Below, piece after piece: positions 1-5,228 of a stretch of DNA of 5,228 nucleotides (the stretch's first letter is position 1; each line of letters begins with the position of its first letter). The notes beneath the pieces are model-generated. The model did not search any database, was not told where the DNA came from, and worked only from the letters and a program-made list of their open reading frames with translations. Both the position numbers and the translations under genes were made by a program. The DNA is taken from positions 1-5,228 of the forward strand of contig JADFDL010000138.1 of NCBI GenBank assembly GCA_018262875.1, given 5' to 3'. The stretch is from Rhodocyclaceae bacterium (GTDB lineage Bacteria > Pseudomonadota > Gammaproteobacteria > Burkholderiales > Rhodocyclaceae).

Positions 1-91
1 GGTCGAAGAACTCCAGGTAGGCGCGCACGTTGATGTGGCCCATGTGGTCGCGCTGCCATTCGTGCACGGTGCCGCGGGCGGTCTCGATCAT
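1..91 (-). CDS. Acyl-CoA thioesterase, FcbC/YbgC-type hotdog fold (N-terminal part, cut by window edge)
   Basis: Only the first 30 codons are in the window; the gene continues beyond base 1. The visible protein begins [12 protein letters not shown] and carries RDHMGHINVRAYLEFFD at residues 14-30. This is the N-terminal signature of 4-hydroxybenzoyl-CoA thioesterase/YbgC-like hotdog enzymes, where the Asp (here D15) is the catalytic residue and the G-H-x-N stretch follows it. Such proteins hydrolyse acyl-CoA thioesters in the cytoplasm. The ATG overlaps the TGA of the preceding thioesterase gene as ATGA, and a GAGG ribosome-binding sequence lies at 97-100, five bases upstream, which supports this start and translational coupling. 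It is the third thioesterase in the unit and belongs to a different subfamily from the other two. Substrate is unknown. Family assignment is fairly sure despite the short fragment. Confidence 0.75.
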   Translation of the reverse strand, partial: MIETARGTVHEWQRDHMGHINVRAYLEFFD

Positions 92-636
92 ATGCGCCTC
101 AGGTTTTCGTGGTCGAAGATCAGGCAGGTGGTTGTGCCGTGGGCATACAGCTTGCCGGCGGCGTCGTACAGACTGCCCTGGGCGATGCCGATCTGTCGGC
201 CGACCTGGATCACCCGGCCTTCGGCGCGCACCGGACCGGCCTTGTCGGTCAGCGCGCGCAGGAAGTTCACCTTGATCTCCAGCGAGGTGAAGGCCTGGCC
301 TGCCTCGAGCTGAGTCTGCACGGCGCAGGCCATGCAGGAGTCGAGCAGCGTCGCCTGCCAGCCGCCGTGGATGGTGCCGATCGGGTTGAAATGCGCCGGC
401 GCGGGATGGCCCTGGAAGACGACCCGCCCCTTCTCCACCTCGACCAGGGCGAAGTCCAGGGTTTCGGCAATCGGCGCCGGCGGCAGCTCGCCGCGCAGCA
501 TGCGCTGAAAAATCTCCAACCCGCTGCAATCGCGAATGGCTGCCAGCGGCAGCACCCCGGGCGCCTGCACCTTCTCGCGCACGGCGCGCGCAGCGTCGAG
601 CCACTCCTGCTGCAAGGAAGCGGCATCCGCGCTCAT
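88..636 (-). CDS. PaaI-family hotdog thioesterase, 182 aa
   Basis: Predicted cytoplasmic acyl-CoA thioesterase. The hotdog core spans roughly residues 55-175, with NPIGTIHGG at 84-92 followed by D99 in the central helix. This matches the N-P-x-G-x-x-HGG-x(6)-D pattern of the PaaI/4HBT group, in which the HGG loop and the following acidic residue form the active site. About 50 residues precede the core (helical, with [16 protein letters not shown]), longer than in minimal PaaI proteins of about 140 residues. The ATG overlaps the stop of the isovaleryl-CoA dehydrogenase gene as ATGA, so the two are probably translationally coupled; the upstream ribosome-binding sequence is weak (GAGA at 644-647). 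The same overlap links it to the next thioesterase. Related proteins are annotated from phenylacetate and medium-chain acyl-CoA metabolism. The substrate cannot be read from sequence; an isovaleryl-, methylcrotonyl- or aromatic acyl-CoA is possible. Confidence 0.88.
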   Translation of the reverse strand: MSADAASLQQEWLDAARAVREKVQAPGVLPLAAIRDCSGLEIFQRMLRGELPPAPIAETLDFALVEVEKGRVVFQGHPAPAHFNPIGTIHGGWQATLLDSCMACAVQTQLEAGQAFTSLEIKVNFLRALTDKAGPVRAEGRVIQVGRQIGIAQGSLYDAAGKLYAHGTTTCLIFDHENLRRI

Positions 637-1802
637 GGCATGGTCTCGTTGTAGAGCTCGCGGCCGATCAGCATGCGGCGGATTTCCGAGGTGCCGGCTC
701 CGATCTCATAAAGCTTGGCGTCGCGCCACAGCCGGCCGGCCGGATATTCGTTAGTGTAGCCGACCCCGCCGAGGGCCTGGATCGCCTCGCCGGCCATCCA
801 GGTCGCCTTCTCGGCGGAATAGAGGATGGCGCCGGCGGCGTCCTTGCGCAGCGTACGGGCGTGGTCGCCACGGTCACAGGCCTTGCCCACGGCGTAGACG
901 TAGGCGCGGCAGGCCTGCCAGGTGCTGTACATGTCGGCCAGCTTGCCCTGCATGAGCTGGAACTCGCCGATCGCCTGGCCGAACTGCTTGCGCTCGTGCA
1001 CGAAGGGCAGCACCACATCCATGCAGGCGGCCATGATGCCGAGCGGCCCGCCGGAGAGCACGGCGCGCTCGTAGTCGAGACCGCTCATCAGCACCCTGGT
1101 GCCGGCACCTTCGCCGCCGAGGACGTTCTCCAGTGGCACTTCGCAATCGTCGAAGAACAGCGGGTAGGTGTTGGAGCCGCGCATGCCGAGCTTGTCGAGG
1201 TGCTGGCCCTTGCTGAAGCCCGTGAAGTTCTTCTCGACGATGAAGGCGGTCATGCCCTTGGCACCGCCGTCGACGTTGGTCTTGGCATAGACGACGAGCG
1301 TGTCGGCGTCGCCGCCGTTGGTGATCCACATCTTCGAACCGTTCAGCACATAGCGGTCGCCCTTCAGGTCGGCGCGCAGCTTCATCGACACCACGTCGGA
1401 GCCGGCGCCCGGCTCGGACATCGCCAGCGCACCGACGTGCTCGCCGGAGATCAGCTTCGGCAGGTACTTCGCCTTCTGCGCGGTGGTGCCGTTGCGGCGG
1501 ATCTGGTTCACGCAGAGGTTGGAGTGGGCGCCGTAGGAGAGACCGACCGAGGCCGAGGCGCGGGAGATCTCCTCCATGGCGACGATGTGGGCGAGGTAGC
1601 CCATCTTCGTGCCGCCGTATTCCTCCTCGGCGGTCATGCCGAGCAGGCCCATGTCGCCGAGCTTCTTCCACAGGTCGGCGGGGAACAGGTTGTCGCGGTC
1701 GATCCCGGCCGCGCGCGGCAAGATCTCGTTCTTCGCGAATTCCCAGACGGCGTCGCGCAGCATGTCGATGTCTTCGCCGAGGTCGAAATTGATGCCGAGC
1801 AT
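633..1802 (-). CDS. liuA: Isovaleryl-CoA dehydrogenase, 389 aa, FAD-dependent
   Basis: Oxidises isovaleryl-CoA to 3-methylcrotonyl-CoA in leucine degradation, passing electrons to electron-transfer flavoprotein. The full acyl-CoA dehydrogenase architecture is present: N-terminal helical domain (about 1-120), middle beta domain with [13 protein letters not shown] at 126-138 (family signature 1) and KMWITNG at 157-163, and C-terminal helical domain with RKQFGQ at 271-276, [13 protein letters not shown] at 342-354 and [12 protein letters not shown] at 365-376. The segment [16 protein letters not shown] (240-255) is characteristic of isovaleryl-CoA dehydrogenases; E245 matches the catalytic base found in this loop rather than the C-terminal position used by most relatives. 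The start at 1802 gives the usual bacterial length and has a GGAGA ribosome-binding sequence at 1809-1813; a longer reading frame upstream would overlap the preceding gene. It begins 26 bases after the thioesterase upstream. No key residue looks altered. A dehydrogenase for another short branched acyl-CoA is the main alternative. Confidence 0.95.
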   Translation of the reverse strand: MLGINFDLGEDIDMLRDAVWEFAKNEILPRAAGIDRDNLFPADLWKKLGDMGLLGMTAEEEYGGTKMGYLAHIVAMEEISRASASVGLSYGAHSNLCVNQIRRNGTTAQKAKYLPKLISGEHVGALAMSEPGAGSDVVSMKLRADLKGDRYVLNGSKMWITNGGDADTLVVYAKTNVDGGAKGMTAFIVEKNFTGFSKGQHLDKLGMRGSNTYPLFFDDCEVPLENVLGGEGAGTRVLMSGLDYERAVLSGGPLGIMAACMDVVLPFVHERKQFGQAIGEFQLMQGKLADMYSTWQACRAYVYAVGKACDRGDHARTLRKDAAGAILYSAEKATWMAGEAIQALGGVGYTNEYPAGRLWRDAKLYEIGAGTSEIRRMLIGRELYNETMP

Positions 1803-1808
1803 GAGGGG

Positions 1809-1813
1809 TCTCC
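1809..1813 (-). promoter_or_regulatory. Ribosome-binding site that fixes the liuA start
   Basis: On the minus strand this reads GGAGA, six bases before the ATG at 1802. It decides between the 389-residue protein and a much longer open frame that starts at 2156, inside the upstream thioesterase gene. Confidence 0.7.
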
Positions 1814-1828
1814 GAAATGTGGGGCCGT

Positions 1829-2296
1829 TCAGGCCTTGCCGTGCATGGTCATGAGGGTCTGCTGCATGGTGGCGCAGTGGATGGCTTCCCCGTTGCGGAT
1901 CGCATACACCTCGCCGCGGGTGATGACGAGGTTGCGGCCGGATTTCAGCACCTGGCCCTCGGCGACAAGGAAATCGCCGTCGGCCGGCGCCAGCAGGTTG
2001 AGCTTGAATTCGACGGTCAGCACGTCGGCTCCTGCCGGCATCAGCGTCAGCCCAGCGTAACCGCCGGCGCTGTCGACGATGGTGCTGGTGATGCCGGCAT
2101 GGAAAAAGCCGTTCTGCTGGGTCAGGTCGTCGCGGAAGGGCAGGCGGATTTCGCAATGGCCGGGCGCCAGCGCGCCCATTTCGGCGCCGATCAGGCGCAT
2201 CACTTTCTGCCGGGCGAAACTGCCGCGCACCGTCGCCTCCCAGTCGGGGTTGCGCGGTTCGTGGGCATTTCTGGCAGGGCGTACGGTATGGGGCAT
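1829..2296 (-). CDS. PaaI-family hotdog thioesterase, 155 aa, first enzyme gene after the operator
   Basis: Predicted cytoplasmic acyl-CoA thioesterase. The diagnostic stretch is [22 protein letters not shown] at residues 60-81: Q61-N62-G63 and H66-A67-G68 form the active-site loop and D75 lies on the central hotdog helix. The N terminus (about 1-25) is polar and probably flexible. The length is normal for the family. It is only distantly similar to the 182-residue thioesterase downstream (HAG against HGG, different flanking residues), so this is not a recent duplication. A ribosome-binding sequence GGAGA at 2301-2305 supports the ATG at 2296. It follows the MerR-type regulator by 80 bases, which hold twin palindromes, and precedes liuA by 26 bases, so expression is probably shared with liuA. 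Relatives are often found beside acyl-CoA dehydrogenases. Substrate is unknown; CoA release or removal of stalled intermediates is an inference. Confidence 0.88.
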   Translation of the reverse strand: MPHTVRPARNAHEPRNPDWEATVRGSFARQKVMRLIGAEMGALAPGHCEIRLPFRDDLTQQNGFFHAGITSTIVDSAGGYAGLTLMPAGADVLTVEFKLNLLAPADGDFLVAEGQVLKSGRNLVITRGEVYAIRNGEAIHCATMQQTLMTMHGKA

Positions 2297-2323
2297 GACT
2301 TCTCCGTCCGGATCGACAGGCTA

Positions 2324-2347
2324 GTTGACGTTGACGTCAACGTCAAC
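2324..2347. repeat. Perfect 24-bp palindrome, candidate operator copy 1
   Basis: Two GTTGAC hexamers are followed directly by two GTCAAC hexamers, giving a perfect 24-bp palindrome centred between 2335 and 2336. It lies 27 bases before the ATG of the 155-residue thioesterase and shares its central 20 bp with the second copy at 2360-2379. A MerR-type regulator gene lies immediately upstream, making this a probable binding site for that protein; the binding is inferred. It could also fold into a hairpin in a read-through transcript, but no T-run follows on the minus strand, so it does not look like a terminator. Confidence 0.75.
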
Positions 2348-2374
2348 ATACCGCAGCTTTGACGTTGACGTCAA
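2345..2374 (-). promoter_or_regulatory. Possible promoter for the thioesterase-liuA genes
   Basis: On the minus strand a -35-like TTGACG (2369-2374) is followed after 18 bases by TATGTT (2345-2350). The -35 falls inside palindrome copy 2; the -10 touches copy 1 and the start of transcription would fall near 2338, inside copy 1. A spacer longer than 17 bp suits promoters controlled by MerR-family proteins. TTGAC recurs throughout the palindromes, so the -35 match may be a by-product of the operator sequence. Only the position and hexamers support this. Confidence 0.4.
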
Positions 2375-2379
2375 CGTCA
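2360..2379. repeat. Perfect 20-bp palindrome, candidate operator copy 2
   Basis: This is the same 20-bp core as the first copy, TGACGTTGACGTCAACGTCA, with centres 34 bp apart (2369/2370 against 2335/2336), a little over three helical turns. The outermost bases of the 24-bp version have decayed here. The site overlaps the TGA stop codon (2377-2379) of the regulator gene. Together the two sites fill most of the 80-base gap in front of the thioesterase-liuA genes, which fits an operator for them. Confidence 0.75.
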
Positions 2380-2787
2380 TCGCTTCGCCAAATTTTTTTT
2401 CCGGGCGGCCGGCTCGCCGAGCAACTCGTGGGCGCGCTGTTCAAGGGAGGCGATCTCGGCCAGGACGGCGACAATATCCTCCCGCTGCTGCTCCAGGGCA
2501 GCGCGGCGCCCGGCCAGCACCGCCAGGAATTTCGACAACTGGGTCCGCTGGTCCCGCCCTACATCATACAAATCAATGAGTTCCCGTATTTCGGCAAGCG
2601 ACAGGCCGAGCCGGCGGCCACGCAAGGTCAGCTTCAGGCGGGTGCGGTCGCGCTTGGAATAGACGCGGCTCTGGCCGGCGCGCTCCGGGCAGATCAGCCC
2701 CTGGTCTTCGTAATAGCGGATGGCACGCGGCGTGAGGTCGAATTCGCGCGCCAGTTCGGTGATCGTGAAGGTCTGTTCCCGAGGCAT
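2377..2787 (-). CDS. liuR: MerR-family transcriptional regulator, LiuR type, 136 aa
   Basis: DNA-binding regulator probably controlling the adjacent isovaleryl-CoA dehydrogenase genes. The N-terminal MerR winged helix-turn-helix is clear: TITELAREFDLTPRAIRYYEDQGL at residues 8-31, wing with SRVYSKRDRTRLKL at 40-53, then SLAEIRELIDLYD at 63-75. A long helix (about 78-122, rich in Gln, Arg, Glu and Leu) should form the dimer coiled coil. C33 is the only cysteine, so the cysteine ligands of metal- and redox-sensing MerR proteins are absent, which fits the LiuR group that controls branched-chain acyl-CoA genes. The tail is basic (RKKNLAKR) and is encoded across a run of eight A. The ATG at 2787 places the winged helix at the expected distance, but no ribosome-binding sequence precedes it; a GTG at 2835 would add 16 residues of low plausibility. 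The gene is read in the same direction as the thioesterase-liuA genes and divergently from the hydrolase-phaC unit. The ligand is not visible in the sequence. Confidence 0.88.
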   Translation of the reverse strand: MPREQTFTITELAREFDLTPRAIRYYEDQGLICPERAGQSRVYSKRDRTRLKLTLRGRRLGLSLAEIRELIDLYDVGRDQRTQLSKFLAVLAGRRAALEQQREDIVAVLAEIASLEQRAHELLGEPAARKKNLAKR

Positions 2788-2861
2788 GTTCAGGTATAAA
2801 ATGGTTGTTTGTGCGCCGCAGCAATTTGGCGGCACAACGAAACGAGTTAATCACTTTTCCG
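2788..2861. promoter_or_regulatory. Divergent intergenic region between liuR and the MBL-fold hydrolase gene
   Basis: This 74-base gap must hold promoters for both units, unless they are read from outside. The only clear AT island is TATAAAAT at 2795-2802. Read rightward it offers TATAAA, 5 of 6 matches to a -10 box; read leftward it offers TTTTAT or TATACC for liuR, with a poor -35 (TTGCTG, complement of 2819-2824) 17 bases upstream of TTTTAT. An imperfect inverted repeat GCCGC (2815-2819)/GCGGC (2829-2833) lies alongside. No GTTGAC palindrome occurs here, so control by the liuR product through the same site is not evident. Confidence 0.4.
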
Positions 2862-3905
2862 GTGTTTAATCAATTGAAGCTGTTCGAACCGATCACCTAC
2901 CCCTTCGAGCAGCAGCCCGGCACGGGAGAGGCGCTGGAAATCGCTCCCGGCGTGCGCTGGGTGCGCATGCCCCTGCCCTTCGAGCTGAACCACATCAACC
3001 TGTGGCTGCTGGAAGAGGACGACGGCTGGACCATCGTCGACACCGGCCTCAACCTCGACGACATCAAGGCGAACTGGGAGGCCGTGCTCGACACGCATTG
3101 CCGCGAGAAGCCGGTCAAGCGCATCATCGTAACGCATTGCCACCCGGACCACCTCGGCCTCGCCCGCTGGCTCGGCGACAAGCTCAAGGTCGGCACCTGG
3201 ATCACCCAGGGCGAGATGCTCAACGCCTACGCCTGGTTCCACCAGCTGCCCAACTACGACGTCGACGGCATGGTCGGCTTCTTCCGCCGCCACGGCCTCG
3301 ATCCCGCGCGCGCCGACACGCTCTTCCATCGTGGCCCGACCTACCGCGGCCGCGTCGACGGCCTGCCGACCGAATACCGCCGCCTCATCGAAGACGACCT
3401 CCTGCGCATCGGCAGCAAGGACTGGCGCGTCATCGTCGGCTACGGCCACTCGCCCGAGCATGCCTCGCTCTACTGCGCGGAACTCAATGTACTGATCTCC
3501 GGCGACATGCTGCTGCCGCGCATCTCCACCAACGTCAGCGCCATGTCCTCCAACCCGGACGGCGACCCGCTCGGCTGGTTCCTCGATGCCGTCGAGCGCC
3601 TCACCGAACTGCCCGACGACACGCTGGTGCTGCCCTCGCACGGCCGGCCCTTCCGCGGCATCCACGCCCGCGCGGCGCAGCTCGCCGAGCACCACCGCGA
3701 GCGCTTCGAGGCGCTTGTCGCCGCCTGCGACACGCCGAAGAGCGCCTGCGATCTGATCACGACTCTCTTCAAGCGCGATCTCGACGCGCACCAAATCATG
3801 TTTGCCATGGGCGAATCTATCGCCCACCTGAATTACCTGGAACACGCCGGCCGCCTGCGTCGCACGCAGGACGCAAGCGGCGTGTTCCGTTTCGTCGCCA
3901 TTTGA
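2862..3905 (+). CDS. Metallo-beta-lactamase-fold hydrolase with C-terminal winged-helix region, 347 aa
   Basis: Predicted dinuclear metal hydrolase of the LACTB2/glyoxalase II-like group; the substrate is not known. From a GTG start, the metal-binding motif THCHPDH is at 91-97 (H92, H94, D96, H97), GHSPEH at 195-200 supplies the next His, D215 in ISGDMLL is the bridging Asp, and PSHG at 258-261 carries the last His (H260). All ligands of a two-metal site are therefore present. After about residue 290 a helical stretch resembles the winged-helix domain (BLACT_WH type) attached to several such hydrolases. No signal peptide is seen, so it should be cytoplasmic. The start is uncertain: no ATG fits the family N terminus, and GTG 2862, TTG 2874 or TTG 2805 are possible, none with a strong ribosome-binding site; GTG gives the most natural N terminus. 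It is followed by phaC 14 bases on, probably in one operon. A role as an acyl-CoA or acyl-ester thioesterase is conceivable from its neighbours only. Confidence 0.88.
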   Translation: MFNQLKLFEPITYPFEQQPGTGEALEIAPGVRWVRMPLPFELNHINLWLLEEDDGWTIVDTGLNLDDIKANWEAVLDTHCREKPVKRIIVTHCHPDHLGLARWLGDKLKVGTWITQGEMLNAYAWFHQLPNYDVDGMVGFFRRHGLDPARADTLFHRGPTYRGRVDGLPTEYRRLIEDDLLRIGSKDWRVIVGYGHSPEHASLYCAELNVLISGDMLLPRISTNVSAMSSNPDGDPLGWFLDAVERLTELPDDTLVLPSHGRPFRGIHARAAQLAEHHRERFEALVAACDTPKSACDLITTLFKRDLDAHQIMFAMGESIAHLNYLEHAGRLRRTQDASGVFRFVAI

Positions 3906-3907
3906 AT

Positions 3908-3915
3908 AGGAGAGG
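3908..3915 (+). promoter_or_regulatory. Ribosome-binding site of phaC
   Basis: AGGAGAGG sits between the hydrolase stop codon and the phaC ATG, with AGGAG seven bases before the start. It is the strongest ribosome-binding sequence in the window and sets the phaC start at 3920. The 14-base gap leaves no room for a separate promoter downstream of the hydrolase gene. Confidence 0.75.
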
Positions 3916-3919
3916 ATCG

Positions 3920-5228
3920 ATGTCTGCGCAGCAACAGGAATCCCGCAAGCCCGCCCTGCCCGATCCGAAGGAGGTCGCCAGGACCTACGCCGAGGTCGCC
4001 CAGCGCGCCTCCAAGCTCATCACCGAGCACATGCAGCGCCAGATGAAGCACGGCGTACCGGCGCAGACGGACGAACTGGGTATCGCCCAGGCCTTCATGG
4101 ACATGACGGCCAAGCTGCTCGCCAACCCCTACAAGCTGGCCCAGGCACAGATGAGCCTGGTGTGGGACTACTTCTCGCTGTGGCAGCACTCCATGATGCG
4201 CTTTTCCGGGCTCGAAACGAAACCGGTGGCGGTGCCGAAAAAGGGTGACGGCCGCTTCAAGGACGAAGAATGGGAAGAGCACTTCCTGTTCGACTTCATC
4301 AAGCAGTCCTACCTCATCACCGCGCGCCACATCCATGACGTGGTCACCAACGTCGAAGGCCTGCCGATCGAGACGGAGAAGAAGGTGAACTTCTTCACGC
4401 GCCAGTACATCGACGCGCTGTCGCCCTCCAACTTCGCCCTCACCAACCCCGAAGTCTTCCGCGAAACCGTGAAGTCGCACGGCCAGAACCTGCTCAAGGG
4501 CTTCAACAACCTGCTGCGCGACATCGAGGAGGGAGACGGCCAGCTGCGCGTCAAGATGACCGACACGACCGCCTTTGAGCTGGGTCGCAACGTCGCCGTC
4601 ACGCCGGGCAAGGTGGTGTTCCAGAACGATCTGATCCAGCTGCTGCAGTTCAACCCGACGACGAAGGAACAATACCGCCGGCCGCTCCTGATCATGCCGC
4701 CGTGGATCAACAAGTACTACATCCTCGACCTGCGCCAGAGCAACTCCTTCATCAAGTGGGCCACCGACCAGGGCCACACCGTTTTCGTCATTTCCTGGGT
4801 GAACCCGGACAAGCGCCTCGCCGAGAAGGGCTTCGACGACTACATGACCGAAGGCTCGCTCGCCGCGCTCGACGCCGTCTGCAAGCAGACCGGCGAGAAC
4901 GAGGTGAACCTGATCGGCTACTGCCTCGGCGGCACGCTGCTCGGCGCGACGCTGGGCTACAACGCCGTGAAGAAGGACAAGCGCATCGTCTCGGCGACTT
5001 TCTTCGTCGCCCTGCTGGATTTCTCCATTCCGGGCGAACTGGGCGTCTTCATCGACGAGCAGCAGGTCGCCACCCTGGAGAAGAAGATGCAGGAGCGCGG
5101 CTACCTCGAAGGCTCGGAGATGGGCACTACCTTCAATATGCTGCGCTCGAACGACCTGATCTGGTCATTCGTCGTAAACAATTACCTGATGGGCAAGGAG
5201 CCCTTCCCCTTCGACCTGCTCTACTGGA
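3920..5228 (+). CDS. phaC: Class I poly(3-hydroxyalkanoate) synthase PhaC (N-terminal 436 residues, cut by window edge)
   Basis: Polymerises hydroxyacyl-CoA, typically (R)-3-hydroxybutyryl-CoA, into the storage polyester at the granule surface, releasing CoA. The reading frame is open from ATG 3920 to the end of the window. Residues 1-95 are a variable, helical N-terminal segment; the PhaC N-terminal domain follows (about 95-260). The alpha/beta-hydrolase core begins near LLIMPPWINKYYILDL (256-271). The lipase-like box GYCLGG is at 333-338, with nucleophile C335 in place of the Ser of lipases. KEPFPFDLLYW at 426-436 is the conserved segment before the cap region's end. The catalytic Asp and His lie further downstream, outside the window, so their presence cannot be checked. 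The early Cys position and single-subunit layout indicate class I (normally about 560-600 residues) rather than the shorter class III or IV proteins. It is probably cotranscribed with the metallo-hydrolase upstream. Confidence 0.95.
   Translation, partial: MSAQQQESRKPALPDPKEVARTYAEVAQRASKLITEHMQRQMKHGVPAQTDELGIAQAFMDMTAKLLANPYKLAQAQMSLVWDYFSLWQHSMMRFSGLETKPVAVPKKGDGRFKDEEWEEHFLFDFIKQSYLITARHIHDVVTNVEGLPIETEKKVNFFTRQYIDALSPSNFALTNPEVFRETVKSHGQNLLKGFNNLLRDIEEGDGQLRVKMTDTTAFELGRNVAVTPGKVVFQNDLIQLLQFNPTTKEQYRRPLLIMPPWINKYYILDLRQSNSFIKWATDQGHTVFVISWVNPDKRLAEKGFDDYMTEGSLAALDAVCKQTGENEVNLIGYCLGGTLLGATLGYNAVKKDKRIVSATFFVALLDFSIPGELGVFIDEQQVATLEKKMQERGYLEGSEMGTTFNMLRSNDLIWSFVVNNYLMGKEPFPFDLLYW

Noticed and set aside
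861..2060. Long rightward open frame opposite liuA and the thioesterase (399 codons)
   Set aside because: It is a GC-rich antisense shadow: composition dominated by Ala, Val, Gly, His and Glu with no recognisable domain, opposite convincing genes.
1803..2156. N-terminal extension of liuA (open frame back to 2156)
   Set aside because: It lies inside the 155-residue thioesterase gene in another frame, is arginine/proline-rich, has no family similarity, and the ATG at 1802 has a good ribosome-binding site and the standard protein length.
2324..2379. Palindromes as a rho-independent terminator of liuR or as a CRISPR-like repeat pair
   Set aside because: No T-run follows either hairpin on the minus strand, the T8 run on the plus strand is within the liuR coding region and on the wrong side, and two copies 34 bp apart without spacers of regular length are not a CRISPR array.
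2411..2835. GTG start at 2835 for the MerR regulator
   Set aside because: The extra 16 residues (starting MPPNCCGAQ) precede the normal start of the winged-helix domain, have no ribosome-binding site, and would take up most of the divergent promoter gap.
2847..3845. Long leftward open frame opposite the metallo-hydrolase
   Set aside because: The opposite strand encodes a protein with every metal ligand of the family; this frame is low-complexity Val/Ala/Glu/Gly sequence typical of shadows.
3833..4777. Leftward open frame opposite phaC
   Set aside because: It lies across the end of the hydrolase gene and the clear phaC coding region, and shows only repetitive Val/Leu/Arg-rich sequence.

Overview
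The window is GC-rich and almost fully coding, with no rRNA, tRNA, mobile element or CRISPR array visible. The genes suggest a Gram-negative, probably betaproteobacterial chromosome that stores polyhydroxyalkanoate (Rhodocyclales-like is my guess). The taxon is inferred from gene content and base composition only.

Layout: two divergent transcription units flank a 74-base AT-containing gap (2788-2861). The leftward unit is a MerR-family regulator of LiuR type (2377-2787), an 80-base gap carrying two near-identical long palindromes, a hotdog thioesterase (1829-2296), isovaleryl-CoA dehydrogenase (633-1802), a second PaaI-type thioesterase (88-636) and the first 30 codons of a third thioesterase of the FcbC/YbgC type (1-91, cut by the window edge). 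The last three genes are joined by ATGA stop/start overlaps. The rightward unit is a metallo-beta-lactamase-fold hydrolase with a C-terminal winged-helix region (2862-3905), followed 14 bases later by a class I PHA synthase gene, phaC, cut by the right edge (3920-5228).

How the genes may work together: isovaleryl-CoA dehydrogenase catalyses the first acyl-CoA oxidation of leucine catabolism, and a LiuR-type regulator is the usual local controller of such genes. The palindromes between regulator and enzyme genes are the natural candidate operator. Leucine breakdown yields acetyl-CoA and acetoacetate, which can feed the polymer made by PhaC, so both units sit around short acyl-CoA metabolism. 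That link is inference from proximity.

The most noteworthy points are the twin palindromes built from GTTGAC/GTCAAC hexamers, and three unrelated-looking hotdog thioesterases around a single acyl-CoA dehydrogenase. I see no evidence for an entirely new type of system; the gene families are all familiar.
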